Shown: piece after piece, positions 1 to 13,271 of the stretch
Position numbering within the stretch: position 1 is the stretch's first letter
Layout of the letters: each line of letters opens with the position of its first letter
Origin: Phaseolus vulgaris
Lineage: Eukaryota > Streptophyta > Magnoliopsida > Fabales > Fabaceae
Length of the DNA: 64,000 bases
Direction of reading: 5' to 3'
Assembly: GCF_000499845.2 (NCBI RefSeq)
Contig: NC_023759.2
Span: 47,900,172-47,964,171, forward strand
Program-made: the position numbers and the translations under genes
Notes under the pieces: model-generated
Database searches by the model: none
Seen by the model: the letters and a program-made list of their open reading frames with translations, nothing else
What the model was told of the DNA's origin: nothing

Positions 1-278
1 CAGTTGCTTTGGCTGAGAAAAGGCTGCCACGTGATTCTTGGCCAGAATATTATGACACACGCTCAGCAAGATTTATTGGCAAACAAGCCCGGCTTTATCA
101 AACTTGGACTTTAGCTGGGTTCCTTGCATCTAAGATGCTTTTGAAGAATCCTAAATTGGCCTCCTTGTTAAGCTGGGATGAGGATTTTGAGATCCTTGAG
201 ACTTGTGTTTGTTTGCTTAACAAGAGTGGCAGAGCCAAATGCTCTCGTGACGCTGCCAAATCTCAGATTCTCGTGTGA
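1..278 (+). CDS. Alkaline/neutral invertase (GH100), C-terminal end, partial
   Basis: This is the last coding part of a plant alkaline/neutral invertase, which hydrolyses sucrose to glucose and fructose in the cytosol, plastid or mitochondrion. The reading frame is open from the window edge to a TGA at 276-278. It carries the family C-terminal signatures [31 protein letters not shown] and the end [13 protein letters not shown]. The start and the catalytic centre lie outside the window. The CAG at 1-3 could be a splice acceptor, but the frame also runs through it, so I cannot tell whether an exon begins there. The next gene on the right is convergent. Family assignment is firm; subcellular class is not decidable from this fragment. 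Confidence 0.93.
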   Translation, partial: VALAEKRLPRDSWPEYYDTRSARFIGKQARLYQTWTLAGFLASKMLLKNPKLASLLSWDEDFEILETCVCLLNKSGRAKCSRDAAKSQILV

Positions 279-1214
279 TGAGAGGCCTTTTTTTATTCAG
301 TAAAAGGTCTAGGGTATGGTATGAGTTTTATAGGAAATAGTAAAAATTATATTGGTTGTGAATATGATAAATATGGCTTTCCTTTGGTGAGAAACGGGGA
401 TTCTCACTTATCTGTATATATGTAAACATGTACACACTGAATTTTCTCATTATAAAATGCTCCTCGGGAGCACTATTAGCTTTGCTTACTTTTACTTTTT
501 TTTCTTTTATCATTTGCTCTTGTAAAAACCAAAACCTTATAACATGTGTTCCTCATTTCAAAGATACGAAACTTGCCAGTTGTGTCAACTGATCTTTGCA
601 ATGTAAAAAGATGCTCCCCAGTTTCAGAAAACACACAGCCAATGATCAGAATACGAGAACAAAAGACATCTCAAACTGCGAGATGCAAATATCAAAAAAT
701 AATACTAACATTCCAAATATTCAGTCCATGAAATACCAAACTAAATCATGACAGATTCTCTTTTTAACAGTTATGTTATGACTAGTTACCAATTTGTATT
801 GAAAGGCTTTTCTGTATTAAACATCTTGTTATTGCCTGGTACCACTGATTACGTTTAGTCGATTTGGAATTAAAGAGAGGGAATCTCAATCCAATTACTA
901 GAGGTGGTAAACTCAGAATGAAGTTTGAATTCCAAAGAAGATATCAATCAAAGAATTCAACCTTTAGCAGCTAATATGTTTTCAATGAATAATGTACATC
1001 CCAACCACACAACATATGTAAGCAAATCATTAAACAGAAGCATGAAAACATTAGAAACATGCCGAGTTGCCAAAGGAAAGGCATCGCTCATGTTAAATGA
1101 ATAAATAAAATTGGTTACCTCTTATTTGCTGTCTACATTATTCAGTTAAAAAAAGTATAACCTTTAGAAAAGGGTCTACATAGTAGATGCTGTGTAAAAC
1201 TAAATTTCCGAACT
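279..1214. other. Convergent intergenic region, 3' UTRs
   Basis: The stretch lies between the stop of the invertase (+) and the stop of the VIP5-like gene (-). It is AT-rich and should hold both 3' untranslated regions. The short open frames here have no recognisable protein features. Confidence 0.6.
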
Positions 1215-3188
1215 TCAAAGAAGTCCTCTTCTTCTCTTGTAGTCACTGATAGTTAATGTAAGTGCATGCCTACTCCCATCATTCTCAGAAACCCGGCACC
1301 CAACAGTTGCTTCTATTTTTTGTTTCCTTGACAGAAATCCATTTTTGAGTCCCTGTGGTCCACCAAAATTCTTGAGTTCAGACAGAGAGATAGGCAAGTC
1401 GAAATCATGCAGCATGTTTAATTCTGTTCCACCATCCACAGGAGCATTGGTATCAATCAACTTTCCTTCTTCAGCAGCTGCTTGCAATGCCAATTCTGTT
1501 ACTTCAACACCAACCTTTGTTGTCACAGCTTCTTCTTCTTTCTCTTCCCCCTTACTAACTTCACCATCCTTTTCTCCTTTATCTTCATTCTTTTCAGTAT
1601 CTTTACCGTAGTAATTCCTCGATCTTGTCCACCTCCTCGAAAAGGGATCATAGCCTTCCTCACCAGCTTTCAAATTTGCATTCAACTGTTTATGTTCAGA
1701 CAAGTTCTTGAAGTTCGCAACCTTGTTCTTCCTGTTCATCTCGGCCAGCCTCAAAGCCTTGGTATCATTCTCCCGGGATTTACGAGATGCTTCCAAATCC
1801 GCGAGCTTTCTCAAGATCCTATCCATCTCTGCTTCATCATTCTTACATTTTGCAACCTCCAACAGATTCTTCAAACGATCCTTCTCCACTGCAATGTTAA
1901 GTGGCCTAGACGTGGCTGATTTTTTCTCCTCTAGCATCTGCTTCACAGTGGCAGCTGAATAAACATACGCGCTAGTTCGTCTTATGGCCTCCTTCTTCTC
2001 CAACACACTCATCTTACTCGGCAGTTGGCCGCCAGTTCTTTCAACTTCTCTAACCCAATGTCTGAACTCTCTCTCCAAGGGTGCAGAATCTGAAATTACA
2101 GCCACCTGAAACTTTTTAGCAGAGTTCTCACTGCCCCACACACAAACTAGATACTTGTGAGTGACTCTATTCTCTACCTTATAATGCTTATTTGGGTCAC
2201 CTCCATCTACTCTCTGTACTACGCAGAGTCTGTAAACAGGTCCACTTTCTGACTTTCCTATGCCAATTCTCACGAAACATCCAACAATTAACTCCTCAAA
2301 AAATGGTTCATTTAACCACTTCACAAGCTTTGACCTCCTAATGGTGATTTCCCTTATGTTCTCAAATGTTGGCATCTTTGACTCATGAATGTTCTTGTCA
2401 TCATCACTGTCACCCAATCCACCATCATCAGATGAGTCTCTTTCACTGTCAGACCGAATAGCACTCTCACTCTGACTAGAGCTACTTGGACTTGCCGTGA
2501 CCCCAGGTTTCTGCTTGCTACTTGAGCCTGATCCTGAAGCCTTTCCCAATTTATCGTGAGGTTCTAAGATTTGTTGCTTCATCCTTTTGGCGCGCAATTC
2601 ACTTAGAACATCTCCCTTGGAAGCCGTCCTCGCAGCATGTCTAGCCGAGGAACGAACCTTGGCAGATGATGGGTGATGAGATGAATTTGCTGCAGAACTA
2701 GTCTTTGCACTTGCATTTTTGTTTTCCCTCTTCAATCTCATTTTCTCTTTGATTTCCTTGTCACATTTTTTGGTTGCTCTATCAGACAAAATCATCTCCC
2801 TTTCAAGTTCTGTCATATTTGCGAGCTTTTGTTTGTCGTCTTCGTTCTTGTAGAGATCACTGCCAATGTCAGATTCTTCACTGCTGCCACCATCTCTATC
2901 GGGAACTCCATCCTCCAAGTCACCCCCACCATGCTCATTGCGAATACTATTATTACCACTTCTTCTGCTGACGTCTAATCTCTTCTTCAGCGGAACATGG
3001 GATGAATACCTCTGAGGTTTCTTGTTTGCACCCTCATCAGAGTCTTCTTCTCTAGAATTACTTCCACCATCAGAGAATGCCGCACCACCCTCACGTTTGG
3101 ATTTGGAGTTCCGAGGCTTGTGCCGCTTTCTCACCGGAGAACTAGTCCTTCCAGCTGCCTCAAGCAGCATGTTTTCCAAGTCTGCCAT
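1215..3188 (-). CDS. VIP5: RTF1 / VIP5-like subunit of the Paf1 complex
   Basis: One uninterrupted 657-codon frame runs from an ATG at 3186-3188 to a TGA at 1215-1217. Residues about 1-270 are a charged, serine-rich low-complexity region with several acidic patches. A Plus3 domain follows at about 274-405, with FENIREITIRRSKLVKW at its start and YRLCVVQRVD and HKYLVCVWG inside. A basic and acidic coiled-coil-prone tail with EAEMDRILRKLADLEASR follows. Plus3 is the single-stranded nucleic acid and Spt5-binding module of Rtf1. Length and layout fit Arabidopsis VIP5, part of the nuclear Paf1 complex that promotes H2B ubiquitination, H3K4 methylation and transcription elongation, including FLC expression. 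The coding region has no intron. Any 5' UTR intron upstream cannot be decided by eye. Confidence 0.95.
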   Translation of the reverse strand: MADLENMLLEAAGRTSSPVRKRHKPRNSKSKREGGAAFSDGGSNSREEDSDEGANKKPQRYSSHVPLKKRLDVSRRSGNNSIRNEHGGGDLEDGVPDRDGGSSEESDIGSDLYKNEDDKQKLANMTELEREMILSDRATKKCDKEIKEKMRLKRENKNASAKTSSAANSSHHPSSAKVRSSARHAARTASKGDVLSELRAKRMKQQILEPHDKLGKASGSGSSSKQKPGVTASPSSSSQSESAIRSDSERDSSDDGGLGDSDDDKNIHESKMPTFENIREITIRRSKLVKWLNEPFFEELIVGCFVRIGIGKSESGPVYRLCVVQRVDGGDPNKHYKVENRVTHKYLVCVWGSENSAKKFQVAVISDSAPLEREFRHWVREVERTGGQLPSKMSVLEKKEAIRRTSAYVYSAATVKQMLEEKKSATSRPLNIAVEKDRLKNLLEVAKCKNDEAEMDRILRKLADLEASRKSRENDTKALRLAEMNRKNKVANFKNLSEHKQLNANLKAGEEGYDPFSRRWTRSRNYYGKDTEKNEDKGEKDGEVSKGEEKEEEAVTTKVGVEVTELALQAAAEEGKLIDTNAPVDGGTELNMLHDFDLPISLSELKNFGGPQGLKNGFLSRKQKIEATVGCRVSENDGSRHALTLTISDYKRRRGLL

Positions 3189-5288
3189 CCTCTCTTATGT
3201 GTTGATATATATATGCAGTCTTCTTGAGTGATGTTAATATTCCGACTGAGTCACAACTCAGAACCCAAAAGCCAAAATGGAAATTTTACGATGAGATCAT
3301 ATGCATTATAGTTAACAATAAACTTAGACTTTCTGGGTGACAGTGCTCAACTCACTCATCTTTATAGGCCACAATATGTAATGTAACGCATGCATAGAGT
3401 CAAAGTTACAAAAATAATAATAAGCCAGAAAAGATAAAAGACCAAATGAACACCTGATGAGAGGAAAATGTGAGAGGGAACAACAACACCAGCAAGAACT
3501 GCTCCTGTTTCTACAAGTTATTTCAGAGGTCCTCCTGAGATCACTGGATGCCTTTTGCTGTGTTTTAGTCCTCTACTCACAAATTATATTCTTGTAACAA
3601 ATTATTGCGAATTTTACAGCTCCAAATTTATAGAAACTAACTCCTATAAATATGTATCACTTGCGTATATGATGCTTGACTCGTTCAATATAAACAATTT
3701 TGGTTATATATTGTTGTTGCCATTGGCATGTACATATTGATTCTAAATAGTCAACGTTGTTTCTGCATATTTCAAGCGCTGCATTGTACCTTGGACAAAT
3801 AAAACTATTTTCTCACAAATCCACTTAGATTAGCGTGAACAATGAGGATTTAATACATATATTTTATATTATGAAATATAATGGTGCATTAGTAATAGTT
3901 GTTTTATTGTGACCAATAGCCCTTTCCAATTATCTCATTCACAAACATAATTATATCCTTGATTTCAATTTTAAACTTTGTTCCACTCATCGGTAAAGAA
4001 AGGTACTGCAAATATCTGATAGAGATCCCTGATACAGTATTACTTTTATGTCAACCACAACAAATACGCAGAAACCATAAGTTGGTCCACATGTGGATAA
4101 TGTTTGGCTAAATTTATATTCAAATTAAATGTTGAGATATACGTGTTAATGTTACGTTGGCAACCTTTAAACGAACTTACCTAAAATTGTGTTTCACTTG
4201 ACGAGATATTCTCCAAATACACGAGGCGTGGCCGTGGAAAATTCATACCAAACATCAATTTAGAATAACATCAATTGAATTCGTATGGAGTTTCTAATGA
4301 AATAAATAGAATGAGTATAAAAAAATAGTGTATAAATACATTGATATATAGTTTTTAAGTAGAAAGTGTATCATAATATTTTATAGATAGATTCTTTGTG
4401 GCCGTTGATGTTATAATCGACGATTCAGAGAGCTATATGTATTCGAGATTATTTAACAGAAATTACAAATTTACTATCCAACTCTCATTTCTTTTTAGGG
4501 AATTGTGGGGTTATTATAACTTTTATTTAAAATTTAAACTACGTTACAAGTTATGTAAGCAATGGAATATTTAATGTTCAATCAATATATATTTTATGAT
4601 TTGTTTTAAGGTCAACTCTTTTGATAAATTAGAATTTCAAATCAAAGGTATTAGATAATTATAAAACAAAAGTAAATTAGATAGCATAAATATTTTGAAC
4701 CAAATTTGAAACTGATCAGATAATTTTGTAGCGTGGGGGTTTGAGTGACGTATACTGTTTGTTGGCCATTACCTTACTCTTTTTCATAGTTCTGGTATGC
4801 TGCTCACGTTCTTTATATGACTCCTATTTCTTTAGGCTAAAAAACCACACTTCATCATATTAGCTGAGATATCTCAAATCATGAGTTTTTTTTTTCAATT
4901 AAAATTCAATTCTTCTCCTTAAATAATTACGGAAACACACCAACATCAATTCTTAATTCAAAACCTCATTGGAAAGAGACCCAAGGGTTTCGTTTTCATG
5001 TCATAATTTCGAGTAGGGTATGTCCATATCCTAGGGCGTGAACTATAAGCTACAAATATTAGCTGTGAAAACAAACAAATAGAAGAAACAAAAACCCTAA
5101 TATTCCATAAGCACAAAATAGTCATACATCTATGAAATCGGAATACGAAACAGTTTGTTGTTTCCTCCAAACCCATAACAATACTAGTATTATGCTATGA
5201 ATCATAAAATAAAACTTAATAATGATAGTGAGTAACATTTTGGATTCATTGATAGTAACCAGCGGGAGAGAAGGTTGTTGAGAATGAA
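3189..5288. other. Intergenic, VIP5 promoter side and DUF538 3' side
   Basis: AT-rich sequence between two minus-strand genes. It should hold the VIP5-like promoter and 5' UTR next to 3189 and the DUF538 3' UTR next to 5288. A homopurine/pyrimidine-poor, generally low-GC composition and no long meaningful frame are visible. I see no repeat with clear ends. Confidence 0.5.
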
Positions 5289-5774
5289 TCAGACCTCTTT
5301 GACTTGCACAGCCGCGGCAGGGTCCTCCACGCGCTTACTCTCCTGAGGCTCCTCCTCAATCTCGAAGGCGGAGACGGGAAAAGACCGATATAGCCCTGCG
5401 GGGGTTTTAAAGGTGATTTTGCCTGTGGGAGGGTCATCGACGTAGATGTCACTGAGCGTGATCCAGAGCAAGAGCTCCTTCGTCTTCACGCCGGTGAGCT
5501 TCGAGATCCTTCCTTGTTCCACATGAGCAGTGACCTCGGGCGCGTAGGAGACAAGTTTACCGATTTTTTCGAACTTGTGAGTGTAGCTCTTCTTCTGTTT
5601 GAGCCAGACGAAGCCGGTTTGTCTGTCGTAACCGCACTCCTCTATGTCTTTGAGGGGCAAGAGACCGTTGGGGAGGGCGATTTCCTTGAGAAGCTCTTTC
5701 GACTTCACTTGGCAGATTTCGTCCCCGTGGTACACCTCCGATCTGATCTTGATATCTTCTGCTACCAGAGACAT
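5289..5774 (-). CDS. DUF538 domain protein
   Basis: A single-exon 161-residue protein of the plant DUF538 family, whose molecular function is unsettled. The start is the ATG at 5772-5774 (MSLVAEDIKIRSEVYHG). The frame extends upstream to 5825 but contains no ATG there, only a TTG, and family members typically begin at this MSLV. Conserved blocks are LPNGLLPLKDIEECGYDR, TGFVWLKQKK, YAPEVTAHVEQGRI, LTGVKTKELL and the motif DIYVDDPPTGKITFKTPAGL. No signal peptide is seen in this form, unlike the secreted DUF538 subgroup. A TATA-like TATATA lies on the minus strand at about 5892-5898, some 120 bases upstream of the ATG. The C-terminal tail is acidic and probably disordered. Confidence 0.92.
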   Translation of the reverse strand: MSLVAEDIKIRSEVYHGDEICQVKSKELLKEIALPNGLLPLKDIEECGYDRQTGFVWLKQKKSYTHKFEKIGKLVSYAPEVTAHVEQGRISKLTGVKTKELLLWITLSDIYVDDPPTGKITFKTPAGLYRSFPVSAFEIEEEPQESKRVEDPAAAVQVKEV

Positions 5775-8725
5775 GGTGACGACGGCGACGGCGACGAATG
5801 CTTTGAGCTCTTTTGGGCTATTCAAGACACACAGAGATATGGGTAGTGTTCTTCACCTGTCTGTTGAGATAGAAGACCCTCTCTTCTGTCATATATAGCT
5901 CTCTACCTCTCACATTAACCTTTCATCTCCCCAAAATTTCAATCTCTGCCCCTCTCTCCCCCATAATTTAATTAAAATAACATTATCTTTATCATCATAA
6001 AAAATAATTAATTTAGCAATAAATTAAAAATAAGTGATATTTCATTGCAATTAATAATATAAACAAATTTAGTTTTTTTTATAAAATATTAAAGCTAGAG
6101 AAATATAAATAAATAAAAAACTTGTGGTTTTGAGATGTTGATTGGTGTCATTTTTAGAAAGATATCAATTCTGTCTTTCTTAATCGATATACTTATTGCT
6201 GTACTAAAAAGAGAAATTCACCTTTATATATTTTTTATTAGAGATATTAATTTCACTCATGGAAAAAAATAATAATCATATCCTAAATAAATGTGAAAGT
6301 GAGAAAGTGACTTAGGTTGTTTATAGTGGACAAATAAATGAGCACCATTAAAAATATTAACCCAAATGGTTTGAAAGAATGAAGGTAAAACTGTGTTATC
6401 AATCTTACAAGTGTACTTGTTGGTAAAAAGTTTATTGTTTAATTAATATGAATCCGTGATAAAGGGTTGATAATAATACAAGGATAAGATAAGATTTGAT
6501 GAATTATAATAGGTTTATAGTCCTAATTACTAAATAAAATGTGTTATTAATTAAAATTGAGATTTATTGTAATTGTTTGATGTTGTTGGTGATTGGTAAC
6601 AGTTGAAAATTGATGGCATAATAAAGAGGGTAGAAGTGAGGTTGAGAGAAATGGTTTGGAAAAAATATAGTTGGGAAGGTGACCGGTATAATCATTCTCA
6701 CCGACATCTTCAACAACTTTCTTTTTTCTTTTCTTTTTTTTCTTTTTTTTTCTTTCCCCCTAAGGAACAACCTACACACGCTTTAAGTAAATAAATTACT
6801 CTTTTATTACTTTTATTAAATTCTAAAACTAAAATTATAACTTGTTCTTTCTGTACAAATTAGACTAATTAACCGTAATAAAGGACTATTTAGATTATTA
6901 AGGCAAAAACCAACCACTGATTGCTTCTCGCGTTCTTTCTTCTATTTTGGATCGACTTCAATACCTTCACGTTTCAGTAACTAAATTAATCGTCAACACT
7001 TTTAATACTAACAAAACTATATAAAAAAAAAAACTTGTAATTAAGAATCATTAATCTGTTTCACAATTGTATCATCAACTTTAATATATTCAATATTTTT
7101 CTTTTAACTAAAAAATTGATACTAACTAGGTTAGTGAAATGAAACGGAGGAAAAATGAATCAGAATATCAAATTTAATATTTTAAAATATAACTTAATTG
7201 AATGTTTTAAAAATATAAAGACCAAATTAATGAAAGAGTACATTCACCACTTTTTTTTTATCACATTTTATTTAATTAAATTGTTATTTTCTTTTATTTG
7301 GAAATTTTTTAATTTTATTGTGGGTACGTAATATTTTCTTTCCTCATACGAGTTTCTTGTGTTGTTTTTAAACACTTTTCTATTCCGAGAAATCAAATTG
7401 TGATTTGTATTAGTCTTTTACGTTAATTCAGTTTTTTGATGCTTTATTTTAAATTTTAATCGTTTAAAAAAAATAGATTGGACCATTTGAGACTAAACAG
7501 TTTGATAAAAAAATCATTCTCCCAAATATGTTTTTTTTCACATTATACTTGAGAATTATTTAAATTAATAGATAAAATGACTTGTTCATGCATATTTGTT
7601 AAACGAATATTTATTAGTTTTTTTATAAAATCATTACTTTGTTTAAATAAATATCAAAATGGTTATAATTATAACATGAACCGTGAAGAAGAATCGTGAT
7701 ACATGCATTAAATTAATATTAAAAAAAGTGCCATTATTGGAAAAACCGGTGCAACGACATATGTTAAAATGTTAAACTATTTATTTGATTAAAAAACCGG
7801 AGTCGATTATAAAATATGACAAGTTTAATTAAGCACTTCTACACCTCACATTATGGGTTTTTTTTCATCTATAAATACTCAAACGAAATTAGGTGTTAGT
7901 TATAAAAGAATATTTTGTCAATTATTATTTAATTTGGTATTTCTATTTCTCAAACTTTTAATTTTTTTTTCCTCTAATTTAAGAATTAGTGAATATTATC
8001 CTTCCGATTGATGTAGTTATGTGGGTGGTGATAATTAAAAGACAACATTTTCAATAGTGACCATTTTTATTACTTGCGTTAATGTGGTGTACTTCAGAGT
8101 CTAAAAGCATAATGGATTAAAATATTTTGTTTTGATTTAAAAAACTGAAAAAAGTCATTCCCATATTAAAAAATCATTTAATATTTTACATTTTTATATC
8201 ATAATTAACTTTATATTGCGCACTTTCCTATCGATTTTATCAACGAGTGTGACTGGTTGAATATGTAAGAATGAAAGAAAAATAAGGTAGAATAAAATGA
8301 AATAATATAAAATAAAAATAGACGTTTTTTTTTTTAACTATAGTCAATACTAAAACTTATACTTTCATAGATATTATTTAAATTTCCCATATCAGTCTTA
8401 GCAAATCTAAAAGCTAGAAAGGTATTAAATAATGAAAATGTATTATTTCATAGGCTTATATTCTATTTCATTTCATTTTGAATGATGAAAAAGGCTAATA
8501 AGAATTTTGAACTCCAGATAAGGAAATAAAAGAGCTTCTGGTTAATTTTTATTTATCATTTCTAGTAATATATAGAGACTAGATAAGGTAACTACTATTT
8601 TATTTGAATTTCTTAATATAATTAAATAGATGTATTAGATTTAAATGTAATTTTATAGCTGAATCAAGTGACTTTATTTGTTTGAAGAAAGTGATTTAAA
8701 CAGAATGCAATACAATTGTACTTTC
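5775..8725. other. AT-rich intergenic region
   Basis: Nearly 3 kb of low-GC sequence between the DUF538 promoter and the importin-alpha 3' end. A pyrimidine tract lies at about 6719-6760. I see no supported gene, no element with recognisable ends, and no RNA gene. Confidence 0.5.
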
Positions 8726-11700
8726 TCAACGCATGTAAGATGATGAAGATGATGATGATGACTTGGGTTTGTTAACTCCGAGTGAAAAATCAAGCAGGCT
8801 CACGCACATATCCGTATCTTCCAACTCATTCTCTGCCCGAAAGAGATCAGAAATCCACAAAGCTCTCGTATGAACCTCATTGTTGTCATGGATCTGCAAC
8901 GTTTCAATCTTCTCCAATCCTCCACATTCCTCAACCCTTTTAGCAAAAATATTGCCGTTCTCATCCTTGTCAGCTTCTCCAACTGCCAAAATGTTCACCA
9001 GCCCTTCCAGACAAAGTGTCACCATCTTTGGGTCTGGACAGGTCAAGAGCTCACATACTGCCTCAATACAACCCACAGCCGCAAGGGACCTACGATAATA
9101 ATGTTAGTAAAAATTATTAGATCGACTCTTATAAAAACACTTGCATTATAGTAAAAATTATAAGAATGACCTTATGAAAATGATGTAAGTGAATCCGTAT
9201 TAAAATCTCACAGTAGGATCCTTGTAGATGAACTCATTATAATAATATGGAAAAGAGCAAAGATTTTGCAGCACCAAAAAAAGCATAATGAATATATCAA
9301 AGAGCACGTCAGGTATCGTCCTTGTACCTGACATTGTCATAAGATCCTTTAGAAGTGACATTGTAGATCGCGCAGACAGCCTCCCTCTTGACCTCAAACT
9401 CAGCAGTATGGAGAATTTGAACAAGAGGAGGAATAATATTGGCATCAAACACAGCCTGCAGAAATAATAAAATAACTAATTTTTCAAAGGTTTCACTATT
9501 TTTTATGTAAACAGATTTCCGTAAATTCTCATGATCACTTGTTATCTTATCACCTAATTCAAATGCATTCCAATCCAAAAAACATAATCACTTTCTCTCC
9601 ATTCTTCACCCCTAAGGTGGACCTCGATTCTTTCTAGAAATGAAGTTTACAGAAAAATATTTCCGCTTTGTATTGAAACCTGCAAGAACTTCTTTGTATG
9701 AACTTCCAGTAAGAAACGGCAAGCATATAAAAAAAAAAGTTTTTCCGTCGTACAGTCATGGAGATGAAAACAATCTCCGAATAAATTACTTACTGTTATA
9801 AATTATCAAATACGGTAATTTAAATGACCAGGCAATACATTCTCAAGCACCCGATACTTGTAGCAAAAAATATTAAACACTACCGTGGGCCTATTTCAAT
9901 ATGATATTTCCTTAATAAATGGCTTGAACTAATGGTAACTCAACAATATATAGACTCAGAGATCCATTAGCCTTTCCTACCTGTATTTGAGCTCGAGTCC
10001 CAGCTGTGATATTTGCGATTGTCCAACAAGCTTCTTTAAAGATGGATTTTGTGTATTCACGCGTAAGAAGTTGGTGAAGACACGGAAGCAATTGGTTATC
10101 AATCAAAAACTGAAAATAAATTACTTAATTAGTAGCAATTGAATTAGAAGACGGTATATACAACGTTTATTTATTCAGAACACAGAAGATAAAAGATGAA
10201 GGGACCAGAAAAATGATATTGTCCCAATATTCAAATGACATGTTGATCCCACTATGTTCTACAACCTCTATAATGACAAAAATGTGTATGTAACAATTAT
10301 ATGATACCTTGCCCCACAACATAACAATTATGTGAAACATGGTCCTTCTACCTGTGCCTGAGCCTCATCACCAGCAGCAATATTTCCTAGAGCCTGAAGC
10401 GCAGGTATAATAACTGAATGCGATGGATGCCTGCTAAATGAAATTTAAATCATCTCAAAGTGCGATAGAAAAAGAAAATGGTACGCAGAAACATCATGAA
10501 CTGACCCATATTTTTTTCTAGAAAATGAAAGTCACACAAAAGGTAGGAGATGATATATATAAGCTCAAAAAAAGCAGGGTGGCATACTGAAGAAGTTGCA
10601 CAAGTCTTGGGCAAACTCCTAGTTCAACAATAGCTTGACTTTTGCCAATTTGACCTTCCGAAAGGTAAGCCAGAGCCCAGCATGTATCGGTTAAAACTTC
10701 CTCATCGGTCGCGTGGACGAGTTGTTGAAGAGCAGGTAAGGCAATCTTTACCTGACAATGATCAAGCCATTTCTCATTAATATAGTACTAATATACAACA
10801 GTATGCATGTTACGATAAAGACGAATGTACAAATTAATAGCAGTCATATATAACTATTTATACAAGATATTACACAGTTCTCAGTCTAACAAGGGAACTG
10901 GATTCAGTGTAGCAAAATTAGCATGCTTACACTCATATGTTCATTATATCTGTAAGCATTGAATGAAGATTACACCAACCAAATTTTAAATGTGTGCTTT
11001 AACGCCGATTAACTTAAATAAATCAAGAATCATCTGATTTCCATCTTACATGACATTTTCAAATTATTGAATGGTGAAAGCATGAAATTCAAATAAATCT
11101 CAGAAAATAAAAAATTACCTGTTCAAAGTTTACTGGAGGCATTCCAAGGAACAAAACAGATAAACACCACGTAGCATTTCTCAACATATACAATGTTGAA
11201 TGTGGCTGCAACTGACATAATAATGGCTTGAGAGCACCATGGTTAAGAGCAAGATCCCTATGGTCTGGGGAATCAGCAACAATGTTCCCTAAAAGGCATA
11301 CTGCCTGTTCAAGACATGGGAAACCAAACTCGATTATGTATTTTTTTGTTCCTTTTGAGGGTGGTGGTACAAATAATCAAGAGAAAGCAAATAAAAGTAT
11401 TAATAAATACTTAGGAAAACGGTTATTTTGGAAAAACGCTTTGTACATGAAGAAAATAAAAACTACAATTCGTTGAAAAGAGAGGTTCAAATACTTGGGA
11501 AAAGGGATCAAACTGAGTCATTAACAGAGGAAATTGAAGAGTTTAGAAAGCAAACAGACGACTTGACCTCTTCTCTGGTATCCCCATCGGTACTAGAGAG
11601 AAGATTGACCAAGATTGGAATAACACCAAGTTCAACGACAGCACTTTTGTGTTGGGATGTTCCGGAAGCAAAATTAGATAAAATCCACAGAACTTCTATC

Positions 11701-12332
11701 TGCACAACACATGGAACGGAAGAATAACAATTTTGTGAATGAGGTCAAAACAGAAAATCTTAACAAGAGAATGGAAATCCAATGCATGCAGAAGCATACC
11801 TGCAATTGGGGTGCGTCGTCTCTTGACAATAACTCCACAAAGCGAGGGAGAATACCATTCTTAACGACCTCATCAACTGGAGGGGCCTGATCTGAACTAG
11901 AGACCCCCAATGAATGAATGCTATAAAATTAGTATCATATGATAGTGAAATATGAATTGATATATACCACCAAGTGTTAACATAGTTCTTAAGTGAGCAG
12001 TTGCCTCCAATTGCTTATGAGGGTACTCATCACATAAACGTTTCACTATCTCAGGAACAGCTTCCGACACCTAATGATTAAAGGGAAGAACTAAGTAGTT
12101 GCAGAAGAACTAATTAAATAAAAGACGTTGTAGGTGGTTCTAAAGATACCGTATCGCAGGAGTGTTTCTCTTCTCGTTTGTTGAGAAGAGTGGTTTGGCG
12201 TTTGATTTTTCTGATGCTCACGAGGTCTTCAACCCTCCTTCTCCTACTGTCTTCCGCGTTAATCCCAGTCTTGTAACTTTTCTTCCTCGCCTTCCAAGAA
12301 GAACCAGAACTAGAACCAGGTCGCAGAGACAT
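8726..12332 (-). CDS. IMPA: Importin subunit alpha, divergent armadillo-repeat NLS receptor
   Basis: Ten exons on the minus strand: 12332-12150, 12070-11968 (or to 11971), 11891-11800, 11699-11568, 11304-11119, 10751-10588, 10430-10352, 10109-9981, 9455-9328, 9089-8726. All junctions are GT-AG and the phases join into 518 or 519 residues, near the usual 530. Residues 1-60 form an importin-beta-binding domain ([13 protein letters not shown]). Armadillo repeats follow; recognisable blocks are [57 protein letters not shown] and [10 protein letters not shown]. Importin alpha binds nuclear localisation signals in the cytosol and carries cargo to the nucleus with importin beta. Canonical groove residues are missing: the ARM3 and ARM8 tryptophans are cysteine and the ARM4 asparagine is valine. 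A C-terminal serine run precedes the stop. The frame is intact, so I call it a gene, but its cargo binding may be altered. Confidence 0.9.
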
Positions 12333-13240
12333 TCTCCACTTCTTGCCTTTTCTTTCTTTCTTTCAAGAAGCAATCTGCGAGAGCGTGTGTTTGTGTGAGT
12401 TCAACCAAACTGAAAACTGTAAACTGAAAACAGAATGGCCTCGTTCTAGTTTAATCAACCCAACGTGCCATTTGTTTAAATTAGGATTTTTTAAATAATT
12501 ATTAGTTTTATTTAATCGTCATTTAAATAATATTATAAAAAATAAATTATGATTACAAAAGTGAGACACCCACACTTTTTATTTATTTATTTGGTCTCTT
12601 GTTTCTTTTCCACCTCTCCAAACATCTTCCATTTCTCATATTTTTTGCATTATTCAAAACCCGAATATAAAATGAAGATTATGAAATTTTATAAGGAAAT
12701 TTTAAACCTTCAACTCCAAAATTTTATTTCAAAACAAAGGTTTCTCTTGTATTTTAAATAAAGTAGCATTTTCATATCTTAATTATTTAAATTTTCACTT
12801 CTATTAAAATTATAATAATAAATTAATAATTTTCTTCATATATATAACAATTTATTTATTTATTTTATATTAAATTGTATTCTTTTAAGGATAAGGATAT
12901 AACTTTTATGTTTTAACATGAAAAATTATAATTGAGTCACAGTATTATTATTTTTTACATTTTTAGTATATTGCAATTAAATTCTTCCAAAAAATTCTTC
13001 TAAAATATTTATTCAATTTAAAAAAAAGAATCTTCTTCATAATTTATTTTGTTTAAGTTTTAGTCTAATATGTTAATTATTAAATAAAATAAAGAAAGTA
13101 AATATAGCTTATTAAATATATAAAGTAAACTATTGTCTATTTAAAAATTAGAAATGTTATTCAAAGAGCTATAGTAAAAGGTAAAAAGAATAAGTGAAAA
13201 TTTCTCAAATATAAATAAAATATTTAAGTATCTATCTGTC

Positions 13241-13271
<31 letters not shown>

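Noticed and set aside
5775..5825. Upstream extension of the DUF538 frame to 5825
   Set aside because: It has no ATG, only a TTG, and the family start MSLV is encoded at 5774.
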